Origin: Bacillus alveayuensis
GTDB lineage: Bacteria > Bacillota > Bacilli > Bacillales > Aeribacillaceae
Direction: 5' to 3'
Length of the DNA stretch: 64,000 nucleotides
NCBI GenBank assembly: GCA_030812955.1
Contig: JAUSTR010000001.1
Span: forward strand, 186,001-250,000
The notes below the pieces were generated by a model that saw only the letters and a program-made list of their open reading frames with translations, was not told the origin of the DNA and made no database searches. A program made the translations under genes and the position numbers. Positions 9,191 to 18,701 of this stretch are shown here, piece after piece. How positions within the stretch are numbered: the first letter of the stretch is position 1; each line of letters starts with the position of its first letter.

Positions 9191-9344
9191 AAAAAGAACC
9201 TCGCTTTCCATTATACTCTTACTACTATCTTAACCTGTTTTCTCATCATCTTTCCATAATGCAATTAATCGTGTTATGATAAAAATTAGGATTTTGTTCG
9301 AATTGATAAGCTGAAGTTTTATTGAAAAGGATGGAGGTTTGACT

Positions 9345-9602
9345 TTGTCTGATCAGCCGAAAAATAAAACGACTGTTAATATATATGGGCAGCAATTTTC
9401 TATTGTTGGACATGAAAGTACAAGCCATATGAGGCTTGTTGCATCCATTGTTGATGATAAAATGCGAGAAATTAGCCGAAAAAATCCGACGTTGGATATT
9501 AATAAGCTAGCTGTTTTAACAGCAATAAATGTTGTTCACGACTATATTAAACTAAAGGAAAAATATGAAGCTCTAGAAAGACAACTACAAGAAAAGGATT
9601 GA
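9345..9602 (+). CDS. zapA: Cell division protein ZapA
   Basis: A small FtsZ-ring-associated protein that promotes FtsZ protofilament bundling. The 85-residue sequence has the ZapA head ([27 protein letters not shown]) and a C-terminal coiled coil (about 60-85). The TTG at 9345 is chosen because GGAGG lies 7 bases upstream; the TTG at 9339 is too close. The next gene starts 6 bases after the stop, so the two are probably cotranscribed. Confidence 0.93.
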   Translation: MSDQPKNKTTVNIYGQQFSIVGHESTSHMRLVASIVDDKMREISRKNPTLDINKLAVLTAINVVHDYIKLKEKYEALERQLQEKD

Positions 9603-9608
9603 ATAAAC

Positions 9609-10163
9609 ATGCTAGATCTTATTTTGTTGTTCTTTTTACTTGGTGGTATTCTCATAGGAGTAAAGAGAGGTTTTATCCTTCAAATTATTTATTTTGCCGG
9701 TTTCATCATCGCTTATATTGTTGCTGTTATGTATTATGATGATCTTGCTCAAAATTTAAAGCTTTGGATCCCGTATCCGCAAGTAGGTGAAGAAAGTCCG
9801 GTTTTCGCCTTAGTAAATGGAGAACATCTTGAAAATTCTTATTATCGAGCCGTTTCCTTTTTTCTTTTATTCGTGGGAACAAAAATTGCTTTGCATATCA
9901 TTGGCTCAATGCTGGACTTTGTAGCGATGCTGCCGATTTTAAAGCAAATCAATCGAATACTTGGCGCCATATTCGGCTTTGTTGAAACGTACCTCCTTTT
10001 ATTTCTAGCCTTATTTATTGCTGCGCTGCTTCCGATTGAAAGCATTCAACATTTATTAAGTAATTCTATATTGGCAAACTTAATTGTGAATCATACTCCA
10101 TATTTTTCAGATAAAATTCATGAACTTTGGATTACATATATCGGTAACGCAAAAATGCTGTAA
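9609..10163 (+). CDS. yshB: CvpA family membrane protein (YshB)
   Basis: A 184-residue integral membrane protein of the CvpA/colicin V production family, role unknown in Bacillus. About four hydrophobic segments are visible (residues about 1-20, 27-45, 78-100, 117-140). An outward or inward loop with DDLAQNLKLWIPYP follows the second. The gene lies between zapA and polX as in B. subtilis. A hairpin follows the stop codon. Confidence 0.88.
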   Translation: MLDLILLFFLLGGILIGVKRGFILQIIYFAGFIIAYIVAVMYYDDLAQNLKLWIPYPQVGEESPVFALVNGEHLENSYYRAVSFFLLFVGTKIALHIIGSMLDFVAMLPILKQINRILGAIFGFVETYLLLFLALFIAALLPIESIQHLLSNSILANLIVNHTPYFSDKIHELWITYIGNAKML

Positions 10164-10205
10164 AGGACGAGGCGATTTGTAAATCCCCATCGTCCTTCTC
10201 TTTTC
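10163..10205 (+). terminator. Weak terminator-like hairpin after yshB
   Basis: AAGGACGA and TCGTCCTT pair across a 19-base loop; only a short broken T tract (CTCTTTTCC) follows. It may attenuate rather than stop transcription into polX. Confidence 0.5.
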
Positions 10206-10248
10206 CGTATTCATAACGAAACTTTCAATAGAATAAGGGGTGTAACGT

Positions 10249-11961
10249 TTGGAAATTCATAAAAAAAAGGTTATTCAATTGCTTGAAACGATTGCCGTAT
10301 ATATGGAGCTTAAAGGGGAAAATCCATTTAAAATATCAGCCTTTCGGAAAGCGGCGAATGCACTTGAAAAGGATGATCGAAGCCTTTCGCATATTCATGA
10401 CTTTACGACGATTTCCGGGATCGGCAAAGGAACATCAAGCGTTATTAAAGAGTTTATCGAAACGGGTAGATCTGAAGTTTTAGATTCATTGAAAAAAGAA
10501 GTGCCGGAAGGTCTTATTTCCCTCCTTGAACTTCCAGGATTAGGAGGAAAGAAAATTTCCAAACTATATCATCAATTAGGAGTACATGATCTTGAGACAT
10601 TAAAGAAAGCTTGTGAAGACAAAAAAGTACAAAAATTGCCTGGATTCGGGTTCAAAACAGAGGAAAAGATTTTAGCGGCCATAAACGAATTGGGAGCTCG
10701 CCCAGAACGATTGCCAATAGCTTATATGTTGCCAATTGCTGAAAAAATTGAACAATATGTTAAGGAATGTAAAGATGTGTTGCAGCTTTCAAGAGCTGGG
10801 AGCTTGCGAAGATGTAAAGAAACTATTAAAGATTTAGATTTTATTATTGCGACGAAAAACCCCGAAATCGTTCGGGAGCATTTGTTAGCTTTACCAAATA
10901 TGGAAGAAATCATTGCGAATGGAGATACAAAAATTTCCTTGCATTTACATGAAGATGTACCTGTTAACGTTGATTTTCGTCTTGTCGAGCCCCATGCCTT
11001 TGCAACCGCGTTGCATCATTTTACTGGTTCTAAAGAACATAATGTACGCATCCGTCAGTTAGCGAAAGAGCGTGGGGAAAAAATTAGTGAGTACGGGGTA
11101 GAAAATATTCAAACGGGGGAAGTCAAAACATTTCAAACGGAACATCAGCTGTTTCAGCATTTTTCCCTGCCATTTATCCCGCCGGAATTAAGGGAGGACG
11201 GTACAGAGGTCGAGTGTTATCAAGGTGGTCTCATTCATTTACGAGATATAAAGGGAGACCTTCATATGCACTCGACTTGGAGCGATGGAGCGTATTCTAT
11301 TCGAGAAATGGCAGAAGCATGCCGAAAAAAAGGATATCAATATATGGCCATTACAGACCATTCCCAATATTTAAAAGTCGCAAACGGCTTGACACGAGAA
11401 CGTTTAAAAGCCCAGGCGGAGGAAATTGAACAATTAAACAAAGAGTTTTCTGATTTCACGATTTTAAAAGGTGTTGAAATGGATATTTTACCTGATGGCA
11501 CGTTAGATTATCCAGATGGTGTTTTAAAAGAACTCGATTTTGTCATTGCATCGATTCATTCAAGTTTTCATCAATCACAAGATATCATTATGAAAAGGTT
11601 GATACAAGCGCTTAAAAACCATCATGTCGATATGATCGCACATCCGACTGGAAGATTGATTGGAAAACGAAACGGTTATGATGTGGATATCGATATGCTA
11701 ATAAAACTCGCAAAAGAAACAGACACCATTTTAGAGCTTAATGCGAATCCGAATCGACTTGATCTATGTGCAGAATATTTGAAAAAGGCTCAGGAGCATG
11801 GTGTGAAAATTGCCATCAATACAGATGCTCATAGCCTTGAAATGCTAGAACATATGACAATCGGTGTTTCCACTGCCATAAAAGGGTGGATTCGACGAGA
11901 AAATGTCGTAAACACGTGGGAACTAAATAAATTGCGCAGCTATTTAGCGAAGAAAAAATGA
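10249..11961 (+). CDS. polX: DNA polymerase/3'-5' exonuclease PolX
   Basis: A family X DNA polymerase acting in gap-filling repair. The 570-residue protein has N-terminal helix-hairpin-helix repeats (GIGKGTSSVIK, LPGLGGKKISKLY, LPGFGFKTEEKIL; about 50-140). The polymerase core follows, with GSLRRCKETIKDLDFIIAT carrying two catalytic aspartates. A C-terminal PHP domain (about 335-570) supplies the 3'-5' exonuclease, with metal ligands in HMHSTWSDG, ITDHSQ, KGVEMD and NTDAHS. A TTG start follows GGGGTGTAACG. It lies just upstream of mutS2. Confidence 0.95.
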   Translation: MEIHKKKVIQLLETIAVYMELKGENPFKISAFRKAANALEKDDRSLSHIHDFTTISGIGKGTSSVIKEFIETGRSEVLDSLKKEVPEGLISLLELPGLGGKKISKLYHQLGVHDLETLKKACEDKKVQKLPGFGFKTEEKILAAINELGARPERLPIAYMLPIAEKIEQYVKECKDVLQLSRAGSLRRCKETIKDLDFIIATKNPEIVREHLLALPNMEEIIANGDTKISLHLHEDVPVNVDFRLVEPHAFATALHHFTGSKEHNVRIRQLAKERGEKISEYGVENIQTGEVKTFQTEHQLFQHFSLPFIPPELREDGTEVECYQGGLIHLRDIKGDLHMHSTWSDGAYSIREMAEACRKKGYQYMAITDHSQYLKVANGLTRERLKAQAEEIEQLNKEFSDFTILKGVEMDILPDGTLDYPDGVLKELDFVIASIHSSFHQSQDIIMKRLIQALKNHHVDMIAHPTGRLIGKRNGYDVDIDMLIKLAKETDTILELNANPNRLDLCAEYLKKAQEHGVKIAINTDAHSLEMLEHMTIGVSTAIKGWIRRENVVNTWELNKLRSYLAKKK

Positions 11962-11995
11962 TATTTGAATGTTTAGTGAGCAGGAGGTATGATGA

Positions 11996-14362
11996 TTGCA
12001 AGAACGTGTTTTAAAGATATTAGAATTTGACAAAATTAAAGCTCAATTGAAACAATATGCTTCCTCCTCGTTAGGCAAAGAAAAGGTCGATGAGCTTGTT
12101 CCATCGACGGACTTTTTAGAAGTACAAAAATGGCAAGACGAGACAGATGAAGCATGCACCGTTTTACGATTAAAAGGTCACGCTCCACTTGGAGGACTAA
12201 AAGATGTTCGTGAGCATGTTAAGCGGGCGAAAATTGGTGGAGTGTTAAGTCCGATCGAGCTTATTGAAATTGCGGGAACTTTGTACGCTTCAAGACAAAT
12301 GAAGCATTTTATTGAGGGGTTAGTAGAAGAAGAGGAGGCTTCTCTTCCTTATTTAACACAATTTGTTCATGAAATAACGGTTTATACTGACCAGGAAAAG
12401 CAAATTAAACGTTGTATAGACGATAATGGTGACGTATTAGATACAGCAAGTGAAACGTTGCGTTCGATTCGTGCACAATTAAGAACAACGGAAGCCCGCA
12501 TCCGGGAAAAATTGGAATCCATCATCCGATCTAACGCTCTACAAAAGATGTTATCAGATGCAGTTATAACTATTCGAAATGATCGATATGTGATCCCAGT
12601 TAAGCAGGAATATCGAAGCGCTTTTGGGGGTATTGTACACGATCAATCTTCATCTGGAGCAACATTATTTATTGAGCCCCAAGTAATTGTAGACTTAAAT
12701 AATGCATTAAATCAAATTCGATTAAAGGAAAAACAAGAAATCGAAAAAATTTTGACGGAGCTTTCATCAGAAATTGCGGAGCATGGAGATGGCATTTTCC
12801 ACAATGTCAACATGATGAAAGAAATCGATTTTATCTTTTCAAAAGCAAGATATGCGAAAAAATTGAAGGCGACAAAGCCTGAAATGAATGATAAAGGAAT
12901 CATTAAGCTGTATCAAGCACGTCATCCATTGTTGAATCAAGATGAGGTTGTTCCAAATGATATGGAATTAGGTGAAAAGTTTACTTCCATTGTCATAACA
13001 GGACCAAATACAGGAGGAAAGACCGTAACATTAAAAACGATCGGCCTATTAACCTTAATGGCACAATCAGGCTTGCAAATCCCTGCTTTAGACGGCTCGA
13101 AAATGGCAGTCTTTGATTCTGTTTATGCTGATATTGGTGACGAGCAGTCGATCGAACAAAGTTTAAGTACGTTTTCTTCACATATGACGAACATTGTTGA
13201 CATTTTAAAAAATGTTGGTGACTGTTCACTTGTTTTGTTTGATGAATTAGGGGCAGGTACAGACCCACAAGAAGGTGCTGCATTAGCGATTGCAATATTG
13301 GATGAAGTGTTAAATTGCGGTGCTCGTGTAGTGGCAACAACTCATTACCCTGAATTAAAAGCATATGGCTACAATCGAGAAGGAGTCATCAATGCAAGTG
13401 TGGAATTTGACATTCAAACTCTTTCACCGAGCTATAAGCTTTTAATCGGTGTGCCTGGACGAAGTAATGCCTTTGAGATATCACGAAGATTAGGGCTCGA
13501 TGAGCATGTAATATCTAGAGCAAAAATGCATATGAGCACAGATCATAATGAAGTGGATTCGATGATTTCTTCGCTAGAATATAGTAAAAAACAGGCTGAA
13601 ATCGAGTTAAAGGAAGCAAACGAAATTCGGAAAGAGGCCGAAAAGCTTCATCAGGAATTACAAAAACAAATCATTGCTTTTCATAACGAGCGTGACCGGC
13701 TTTTGGCTGAGGCGGAAAAGCAGGCAGCTAAAAAAGTGGAAGAAGCGAAAAAGGAAGCAGATGAGATCATTCAGAAGCTTCGCAAAATGCAAAAAGAACA
13801 GCATGCACTAATTAAAGATCATGAATTAATTGAAGCCAAAAAACGGTTGGAATCAGCGGTCCCTCAGTTTAAAAAATCACATGCTGTTCAAAAGCCGAAA
13901 TCTTCATTGAAAGGAAAAGACTTAAAACCAGGTGATGAGGTTAAAGTCATTAGTTTAAATCAAAAAGGCCATTTAATCGAAAAAGTGAATGACAAGGAAT
14001 GGCAAGTCCAAATAGGAATCTTAAAAATGAAAGTAAAAGAAATGGATTTAGAATATATTAGCCGTCCAAAGCCTGTACAAGAAAAACCTCTTGCGACAGT
14101 GAAAGGGAAAGATTATCATGTCTCATTAGAACTGGATTTACGTGGAGAACGGTATGAAGATGCTCTTTTACGGGTTGAAAAATATTTAGATGATGCTATT
14201 TTAGCTGGTTATCCAAAGGTAAGCATTATTCACGGAAAAGGAACAGGTGCCTTAAGGGAAGGAGTTCGTGAATATTTAAATAAACATCGTGCCGTAAAAA
14301 GTATTCGCTTTGGGGATGCTGCTGAAGGCGGAACAGGAATTACGATTGTTGAACTTAAATAA
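11996..14362 (+). CDS. mutS2: Endonuclease MutS2
   Basis: A MutS-like ATPase with a nuclease tail. In Firmicutes it has been linked to recombination control and to splitting collided ribosomes. Walker A is GPNTGGKT at residues 336-343, followed by a MutS signature ([19 protein letters not shown]) and Walker B ([13 protein letters not shown]). A long coiled coil spans about 520-640. The C-terminal Smr nuclease domain begins near [10 protein letters not shown] and has [13 protein letters not shown] (about 713-788). A TTG start follows AGGAGG, giving 788 residues. Confidence 0.96.
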   Translation: MQERVLKILEFDKIKAQLKQYASSSLGKEKVDELVPSTDFLEVQKWQDETDEACTVLRLKGHAPLGGLKDVREHVKRAKIGGVLSPIELIEIAGTLYASRQMKHFIEGLVEEEEASLPYLTQFVHEITVYTDQEKQIKRCIDDNGDVLDTASETLRSIRAQLRTTEARIREKLESIIRSNALQKMLSDAVITIRNDRYVIPVKQEYRSAFGGIVHDQSSSGATLFIEPQVIVDLNNALNQIRLKEKQEIEKILTELSSEIAEHGDGIFHNVNMMKEIDFIFSKARYAKKLKATKPEMNDKGIIKLYQARHPLLNQDEVVPNDMELGEKFTSIVITGPNTGGKTVTLKTIGLLTLMAQSGLQIPALDGSKMAVFDSVYADIGDEQSIEQSLSTFSSHMTNIVDILKNVGDCSLVLFDELGAGTDPQEGAALAIAILDEVLNCGARVVATTHYPELKAYGYNREGVINASVEFDIQTLSPSYKLLIGVPGRSNAFEISRRLGLDEHVISRAKMHMSTDHNEVDSMISSLEYSKKQAEIELKEANEIRKEAEKLHQELQKQIIAFHNERDRLLAEAEKQAAKKVEEAKKEADEIIQKLRKMQKEQHALIKDHELIEAKKRLESAVPQFKKSHAVQKPKSSLKGKDLKPGDEVKVISLNQKGHLIEKVNDKEWQVQIGILKMKVKEMDLEYISRPKPVQEKPLATVKGKDYHVSLELDLRGERYEDALLRVEKYLDDAILAGYPKVSIIHGKGTGALREGVREYLNKHRAVKSIRFGDAAEGGTGITIVELK

Positions 14363-14378
14363 TTTGGGGAGATCGAAA

Positions 14379-14789
14379 ATGAATCCATTTTGGGAACATG
14401 AATTAGTACAGACAGCTGCTTACTATAGTGTTGTGATTTTATGTGGGATTGTATTTTTAGCCATTTTTGAATTAGTCACTAAATATAAAAACTGGGATGA
14501 AATCAAAAAAGGTAATCTTGCCGTCGCGATGGCAACAGGTGGAAAAATATTTGGCATTTCCAATGTATTTCGTTACTCAATTGAGCAGCATAACACACTT
14601 TTTGAAATGATCGGCTGGGGATTATACGGGTTTACACTGCTATTGTTAGGGTATTTTATTTATGAATTTTTAACACCGCGATTTAAAATAGATGAAGAAA
14701 TTCAAAATGATAATCGAGCAGTTGGATTTATATCTATGGTCATTTCAATCGGGTTATCTTATGTAATCGGAGCTGGAATTGGCATTTAG
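14379..14789 (+). CDS. yshE: DUF350 family membrane protein (YshE)
   Basis: A 136-residue protein with four predicted membrane segments (about 15-37, 47-57, 74-97, 112-134) and a charged central loop (TKYKNWDEIKKGN). The family is widespread but functionally uncharacterised. The ATG at 14379 follows GGGGAGATC; an upstream in-frame start at 14310 lies inside mutS2 and lacks a site. It directly follows mutS2, as in B. subtilis. Confidence 0.85.
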   Translation: MNPFWEHELVQTAAYYSVVILCGIVFLAIFELVTKYKNWDEIKKGNLAVAMATGGKIFGISNVFRYSIEQHNTLFEMIGWGLYGFTLLLLGYFIYEFLTPRFKIDEEIQNDNRAVGFISMVISIGLSYVIGAGIGI

Positions 14790-14801
14790 GGGAGAGTTTG
14801 G

Positions 14802-14885
14802 ATGGAAACATTAGCGAAAGTATTATTAGCCCTATGTGGAGTCTTTGTTGTAATCGGTATAGTTTTTTTACTTTTTTTTGCTTAG
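14802..14885 (+). CDS. Possible 27-residue single-span membrane peptide
   Basis: An ATG 12 bases after the yshE stop opens a 27-codon frame: METLAKVLLALCGVFVVIGI then VFLLFFA. It is almost entirely a hydrophobic helix after a short charged start. GGGGAGAG lies 6 bases before the ATG and overlaps the end of yshE, so translation could be coupled. No family is recognised. Composition alone could arise by chance in a T-rich region, so this is a candidate rather than a firm gene. Confidence 0.45.
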   Translation: METLAKVLLALCGVFVVIGIVFLLFFA

Positions 14886-15019
14886 TTTTCGTTGTTTCTT
14901 TAAAGATAAAAATGAGAGGTTTTTAAGGCAATTGGTGATTCGCCGATTACTTTTAGTCTCATTTCCAAAAGATATTCTTATTCATCTTCTTTTCGTTTAA
15001 GTGAGAAACGGTTTTAAAA

Positions 15020-15126
15020 AAGCTGTCCCATATGTATCTACCCCATATTTTTGTGCATTTATTTCAATTCAGGCATATATTTTGTAAGTAGGGGATGATA
15101 CTAGGATTGGGACAGTTTCTTTTTTA
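15020..15126 (+). terminator. Long hairpin terminator after the mutS2-yshE unit
   Basis: AGCTGTCCCATATGTATCTA plus CCCC near 15021-15044 pairs imperfectly with GTAGGGGATGATACTAGGAT plus TGGGACAG near 15087-15115. TTTCTTTTTTATT follows. The loop is about 40 bases, long for a simple terminator. The stretch 14886-15019 holds a weaker hairpin (AATGAGA...TCTCATT) and no gene. Confidence 0.65.
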
Positions 15127-15128
15127 TT

Positions 15129-15257
15129 GGCTTTTTTCGTAAAGCTTCACGCTATAGCGTGGCAAAGCAAACGTATATCTTGCTTTACAACCATAGCTTT
15201 TCGACTGTCCAGGCAAGCGACAAGGTTTACGAAAACAGCCTTTAGAAAACAGCCTTT
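15129..15257. repeat. Dispersed repeat, rearranged copy C
   Basis: Begins GGCTTTTTTCGTAAAG and ends GTTTACGAAAACAGCCT followed by TTAGAAAACAGCC, so both edges are family tips. The inside keeps ATAGCTTTTCGACTGTCCAG but lacks the central palindrome. Module order differs from the long copies, as if two half copies had joined. A short hairpin TCACGCTATAGCGTGG is unique to this copy. Confidence 0.7.
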
Positions 15258-15363
15258 TTATAAGAATGAAAATTTCCATTTTTTATTACACTTGGATTCG
15301 AAAAATAATTATATTTCTGAAAATAATTTGATATAATATTATAAAAGAAAAGGAGGCGAAGAA

Positions 15364-17055
15364 ATGACAAATAACCGTCCTTGGTTGAAGCATTATCCTC
15401 CTGAAATTCCATGTGAAATCACTTGGGATAAAAAGCCGCTCCATCAATATTTAAAAGCAGCGGCGGAAGAATTTAATGATCAGCCGGCGATTCATTTTCA
15501 AGGAAAAGAGCTGACGTTCCAAGAACTTTATGAGCAAACGTTAAAGCTGGCCAACTATTTGCAAAATATTGGTGTTAAAAAAGGTGATCGAGTTGCTATT
15601 ATGCTTCCAAACTGTCCGCAAGCTGTTATAGCCTATTACGCAGTATTAGAAGCAGGAGGCATTGTTGTTCAAACGAACCCGTTATATACTGAGAGAGAGT
15701 TGAAATATCAAATGATCGATAGCGGCAGTACTGTCATGATAACATTAGATTTGCTTTATCCTAAGGCCGTAAAAATGAAAACGCTAACAAACCTAAAACA
15801 TATTATTGTCACAAGTATAAAAGATTATTTACCATTTCCGAAAAATATTATCTATCGCTTCATCCAAAAAAGGCAGAATCAAATGGTTGTTCAAATCGAA
15901 AAAAGCAGTGAGGTTCATTTATGGAAAGATATTTTAAATGCGTCATCTCCTTATGAATTGAATATGGAGAACAACGTGGCAGAGGATATCGCTATTCTTC
16001 AATATACTGGTGGTACGACAGGGCTTCCTAAGGGAGTAATGTTGACACATGAAAATTTAGTGTCTAATACGAAAATGTGTGCAACATGGATGTATGACTC
16101 TAAACGGGGTAGGGAATCTGTGCTCGGAATGCTCCCTTTTTTCCATGTATATGGGATGACAACCGTTATGAATTTGTCCATTATGGAAGGCTATAAAATG
16201 ATTCTTATTCCAAAATTTGAAGTAGGCGAAGTTCTAAAAGTGATTGAAAAGCAAAAACCTACCTTGTTCCCAGGCGCACCGACCATTTATATCGCTTTGT
16301 TAAATGATCCGCAATTTAAAAAATACGATTTATCTTCTTTAAAATATTGTATTAGTGGATCAGCTCCTCTTCCGGTTGAGGTTCAGGAAAAATTTGAAAA
16401 AGAAACAGGTGGAAAACTAGTTGAAGGGTATGGTTTATCTGAAGCTTCACCTGTCACACATAGCAATTTTTTCACAGCTCATAACCGAAAAAAAGGAAGT
16501 ATAGGAGTTCCTTGGCCGAATACAGATGCAGCGATATATTCAATGGAAAAAGACGGTTTTGCTGGGCCGCATGAGCTTGGTGAATTAATTGTAAAAGGAC
16601 CTCAAGTGATGAAAGGATATTGGAACAATCCTGAAGAAACGGCTTCTGTGTTAAAAGATGGCTGGCTGTTTACAGGAGATATTGGATATATGGATGAAGA
16701 TGGGTATTTTTACATCGTTGACAGAAAAAAAGACATGATCATAGCTGGTGGATATAATATTTATCCTCGTGAAATTGAAGAAGTATTGTATGAACACGAA
16801 AAAGTAAAAGAGGTTGTAGTGGCAGGAATACCTGATCCATATCGTGGAGAAACAGTAAAAGCGTATGTTGTTTTAAAGGAAGGCATGCAAGCTACTGAAG
16901 AAGAGCTGGATCAATTCGCCAGAAAGCATTTAGCAGCATATAAAGTACCGAAAATATATGAATTTCGCCAGGATCTTCCTAAAACAGCAGTTGGGAAAAT
17001 ATTGAGGAGAAAATTAATTGAAGAGGAAAAAGAAAGGCTAGAAAAGACTCATTAA
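15364..17055 (+). CDS. lcfA: Long-chain-fatty-acid--CoA ligase
   Basis: Activates long-chain fatty acids to acyl-CoA for beta-oxidation, using ATP. The 563-residue adenylate-forming enzyme has the AMP-binding signature YTGGTTGLPKGVMLTH (about 212-227), VEGYGLSEASPV, the adenylation motif GWLFTGDIGYMDEDGY and the C-terminal lysine in LPKTAVGKILRR. AAAGGAGGCG precedes the ATG. In B. subtilis it heads one operon with fadR-fadB-etfBA. Here a terminator and a new promoter separate it from fadR. I see no FadR operator upstream of lcfA itself. Confidence 0.93.
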   Translation: MTNNRPWLKHYPPEIPCEITWDKKPLHQYLKAAAEEFNDQPAIHFQGKELTFQELYEQTLKLANYLQNIGVKKGDRVAIMLPNCPQAVIAYYAVLEAGGIVVQTNPLYTERELKYQMIDSGSTVMITLDLLYPKAVKMKTLTNLKHIIVTSIKDYLPFPKNIIYRFIQKRQNQMVVQIEKSSEVHLWKDILNASSPYELNMENNVAEDIAILQYTGGTTGLPKGVMLTHENLVSNTKMCATWMYDSKRGRESVLGMLPFFHVYGMTTVMNLSIMEGYKMILIPKFEVGEVLKVIEKQKPTLFPGAPTIYIALLNDPQFKKYDLSSLKYCISGSAPLPVEVQEKFEKETGGKLVEGYGLSEASPVTHSNFFTAHNRKKGSIGVPWPNTDAAIYSMEKDGFAGPHELGELIVKGPQVMKGYWNNPEETASVLKDGWLFTGDIGYMDEDGYFYIVDRKKDMIIAGGYNIYPREIEEVLYEHEKVKEVVVAGIPDPYRGETVKAYVVLKEGMQATEEELDQFARKHLAAYKVPKIYEFRQDLPKTAVGKILRRKLIEEEKERLEKTH

Positions 17056-17056
17056 G

Positions 17057-17085
17057 TCTGCCTTTAGTACATGGCAGATTTTTTT
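17057..17085 (+). terminator. Terminator after lcfA
   Basis: TCTGCC, a 10-base loop, GGCAGA, then seven Ts. It starts two bases after the lcfA stop codon. Confidence 0.85.
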
Positions 17086-17109
17086 ATCTAGAAAAAGGAC
17101 AAGGGCTGC

Positions 17110-17163
17110 TTGACAAAAACATTGCACATCGTTAAGATAGAAATATGAATGAATAATCATTCA
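17110..17163 (+). promoter_or_regulatory. fadR promoter with FadR operator
   Basis: TTGACA (17110-17115), 17 bases, TAAGAT (17133-17138) form a sigma-A promoter. Immediately downstream the near-perfect palindrome TGAATGAATAATCATTCA (17146-17163) fits the B. subtilis FadR operator consensus and covers the transcription start. FadR should therefore repress its own unit until long-chain acyl-CoA appears. Confidence 0.88.
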
Positions 17164-17185
17164 TTTTTTGAAGGGAAGATACTCA

Positions 17186-17794
17186 TTGAAGGATAAACGG
17201 CCAAAATATAAAAAAATTATTGAGGCAGCTGTCATGGTTATTGCGGAAAAAGGCTATCATGCAGCACAAGTGTCTAAAATAGCGAAACAGGCAGGGGTTG
17301 CCGACGGAACGATTTACCTATATTTTAAAAATAAAGATGATATTTTAATTTCCTTATTTAGAGAAAAAATGGGGATGCATATTGAAAAAATTCGGAAATG
17401 TTTAGAAGGGAAAAAGACAGCCTCAGAGAAATTGTATACATTAGTGGAAAATCATTTTTCTCAATTAAATAAAGATCGTCAATATGCGATTGTAACCCAA
17501 TTAGAATTAAGGCAAACAAATCGTGAATTACGTCAACGTATCAACCTTGTTTTAAAGGAATACTTAAACTTAATTGATGAGATTGTCGAATATGGCGTAA
17601 GAACTGGAGAATTTCGCGAGGATTTAGATTTTAGGCTTGCTCGACAAATGATTTTTGGTACGATTGACGAAATCGCCACTACATGGGTGATGAATGATCA
17701 AAAATACGATTTAGTTAGTCTTGTAAGTAGTGTTCATGAGCTATTAATAGATGGTTTTCGTAAGAGGGATGCTTTATCATCTGATCATCCTTAG
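17186..17794 (+). CDS. fadR: Fatty-acid metabolism repressor FadR (TetR family)
   Basis: A 202-residue TetR-type repressor of beta-oxidation genes, released from DNA by long-chain acyl-CoA. The helix-turn-helix (about 10-55, VSKIAKQAGVADGTIYLYFK) and the ligand domain (VTQLELRQTN...ARQMIFGTIDE) match B. subtilis FadR closely. The TTG at 17186 is chosen over the TTG at 17168, which sits inside the ribosome-binding region AAGGGAAG. A FadR operator lies directly upstream. Confidence 0.93.
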   Translation: MKDKRPKYKKIIEAAVMVIAEKGYHAAQVSKIAKQAGVADGTIYLYFKNKDDILISLFREKMGMHIEKIRKCLEGKKTASEKLYTLVENHFSQLNKDRQYAIVTQLELRQTNRELRQRINLVLKEYLNLIDEIVEYGVRTGEFREDLDFRLARQMIFGTIDEIATTWVMNDQKYDLVSLVSSVHELLIDGFRKRDALSSDHP

Positions 17795-17851
17795 ATGTAG
17801 CCTCTTTTCAAAATGATAAATGAATAGCTTATCCATAAAGGGGGAAATGCT

Positions 17852-18625
17852 TTGGAGTTTTTATCAGTTAAAAAGGAAAACTATGTAGCAACGGTTACAT
17901 TCAATCGGCCTCCAGCAAACGCTTTAGCGTCTTCCGTTTTAAAGGAGCTAGACGCCGTTCTCGCTGAATTGGAAGTGGACCGTGACGTAAGGGTGTTAAT
18001 CATCCATGGGGAAGGGAAATTTTTCTCTGCAGGCGCTGACATAAAAGAATTTACAACCATTGAAACGGCTGAAGATTTTTCAGAATTGGCAAAAAAAGGT
18101 CAAGAGGTATTTGAACGAATTGAACAATATCCTAAACCAGTGATTGCGGCCATTCATGGGGCTGCTCTTGGTGGAGGTCTTGAATTAGCGATGGCCTGCC
18201 ATATTCGTTTCGCAACAGAAAGTGCCAAATTAGGTTTGCCAGAGCTTCAATTAGGAATTATTCCTGGCTTTGCTGGCTCGCAAAGGTTAACCCGCTACGT
18301 TGGAGTTGCGAAAGCGTTAGAAATGATGTTGACAAGTGAACCGATTACAGGTAAGGAAGCTTATCAAGCTGGTTTAGTCAATCATGTTGTCAAGGAAGAA
18401 GAACTGTTGGAGAAAGCTTATGAACTTGCCGCAAAAATAGCAGCTAAATCCCCATTATCCGTAAAAGCTGTTATTGAATTAGCCTACATGAATAAAAATA
18501 GCAGTTTTCAAGAAGGGTGTGAAAAAGAGGCGAATCTTTTTGGGCAATTGTTTCAAAGTGCTGATGCCAAGGAGGGAATTCAGGCATTTATTGAGAAGAG
18601 AAAGCCAAACTTTAAAGGTGAATAA
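17852..18625 (+). CDS. fadB: Enoyl-CoA hydratase
   Basis: Hydrates trans-2-enoyl-CoA to 3-hydroxyacyl-CoA in beta-oxidation. The 257-residue crotonase-fold protein shows both oxyanion-hole segments (AGADIKEF; HGAALGGGLELAMACHIR) and the catalytic-Glu region LPELQLGIIPGFAGSQRL. A TTG start follows GGGGGAAA. It lies in the fadR-fadB-etfB-etfA unit, so expression should respond to FadR. It is a stand-alone hydratase, not the large multifunctional FadB of enterobacteria. Confidence 0.92.
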   Translation: MEFLSVKKENYVATVTFNRPPANALASSVLKELDAVLAELEVDRDVRVLIIHGEGKFFSAGADIKEFTTIETAEDFSELAKKGQEVFERIEQYPKPVIAAIHGAALGGGLELAMACHIRFATESAKLGLPELQLGIIPGFAGSQRLTRYVGVAKALEMMLTSEPITGKEAYQAGLVNHVVKEEELLEKAYELAAKIAAKSPLSVKAVIELAYMNKNSSFQEGCEKEANLFGQLFQSADAKEGIQAFIEKRKPNFKGE

Positions 18626-18701
18626 TATTTTTTTCACCTAAAAATTCTTAAAATTTATAAAAGAACGAAATGTCTTAACGATATTTAAGGGGGATATGAG
18701 A

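Noticed and set aside
12993-13364. Minus-strand frame of 123 codons inside mutS2
   Set aside because: Fully antisense to the conserved ATPase domain of MutS2, leucine-rich low-complexity product, no start signals.
15127-15336. Plus-strand frame of 69 codons before lcfA
   Set aside because: It is composed of repeat copy C sequence and the lcfA upstream region; no ribosome-binding site.
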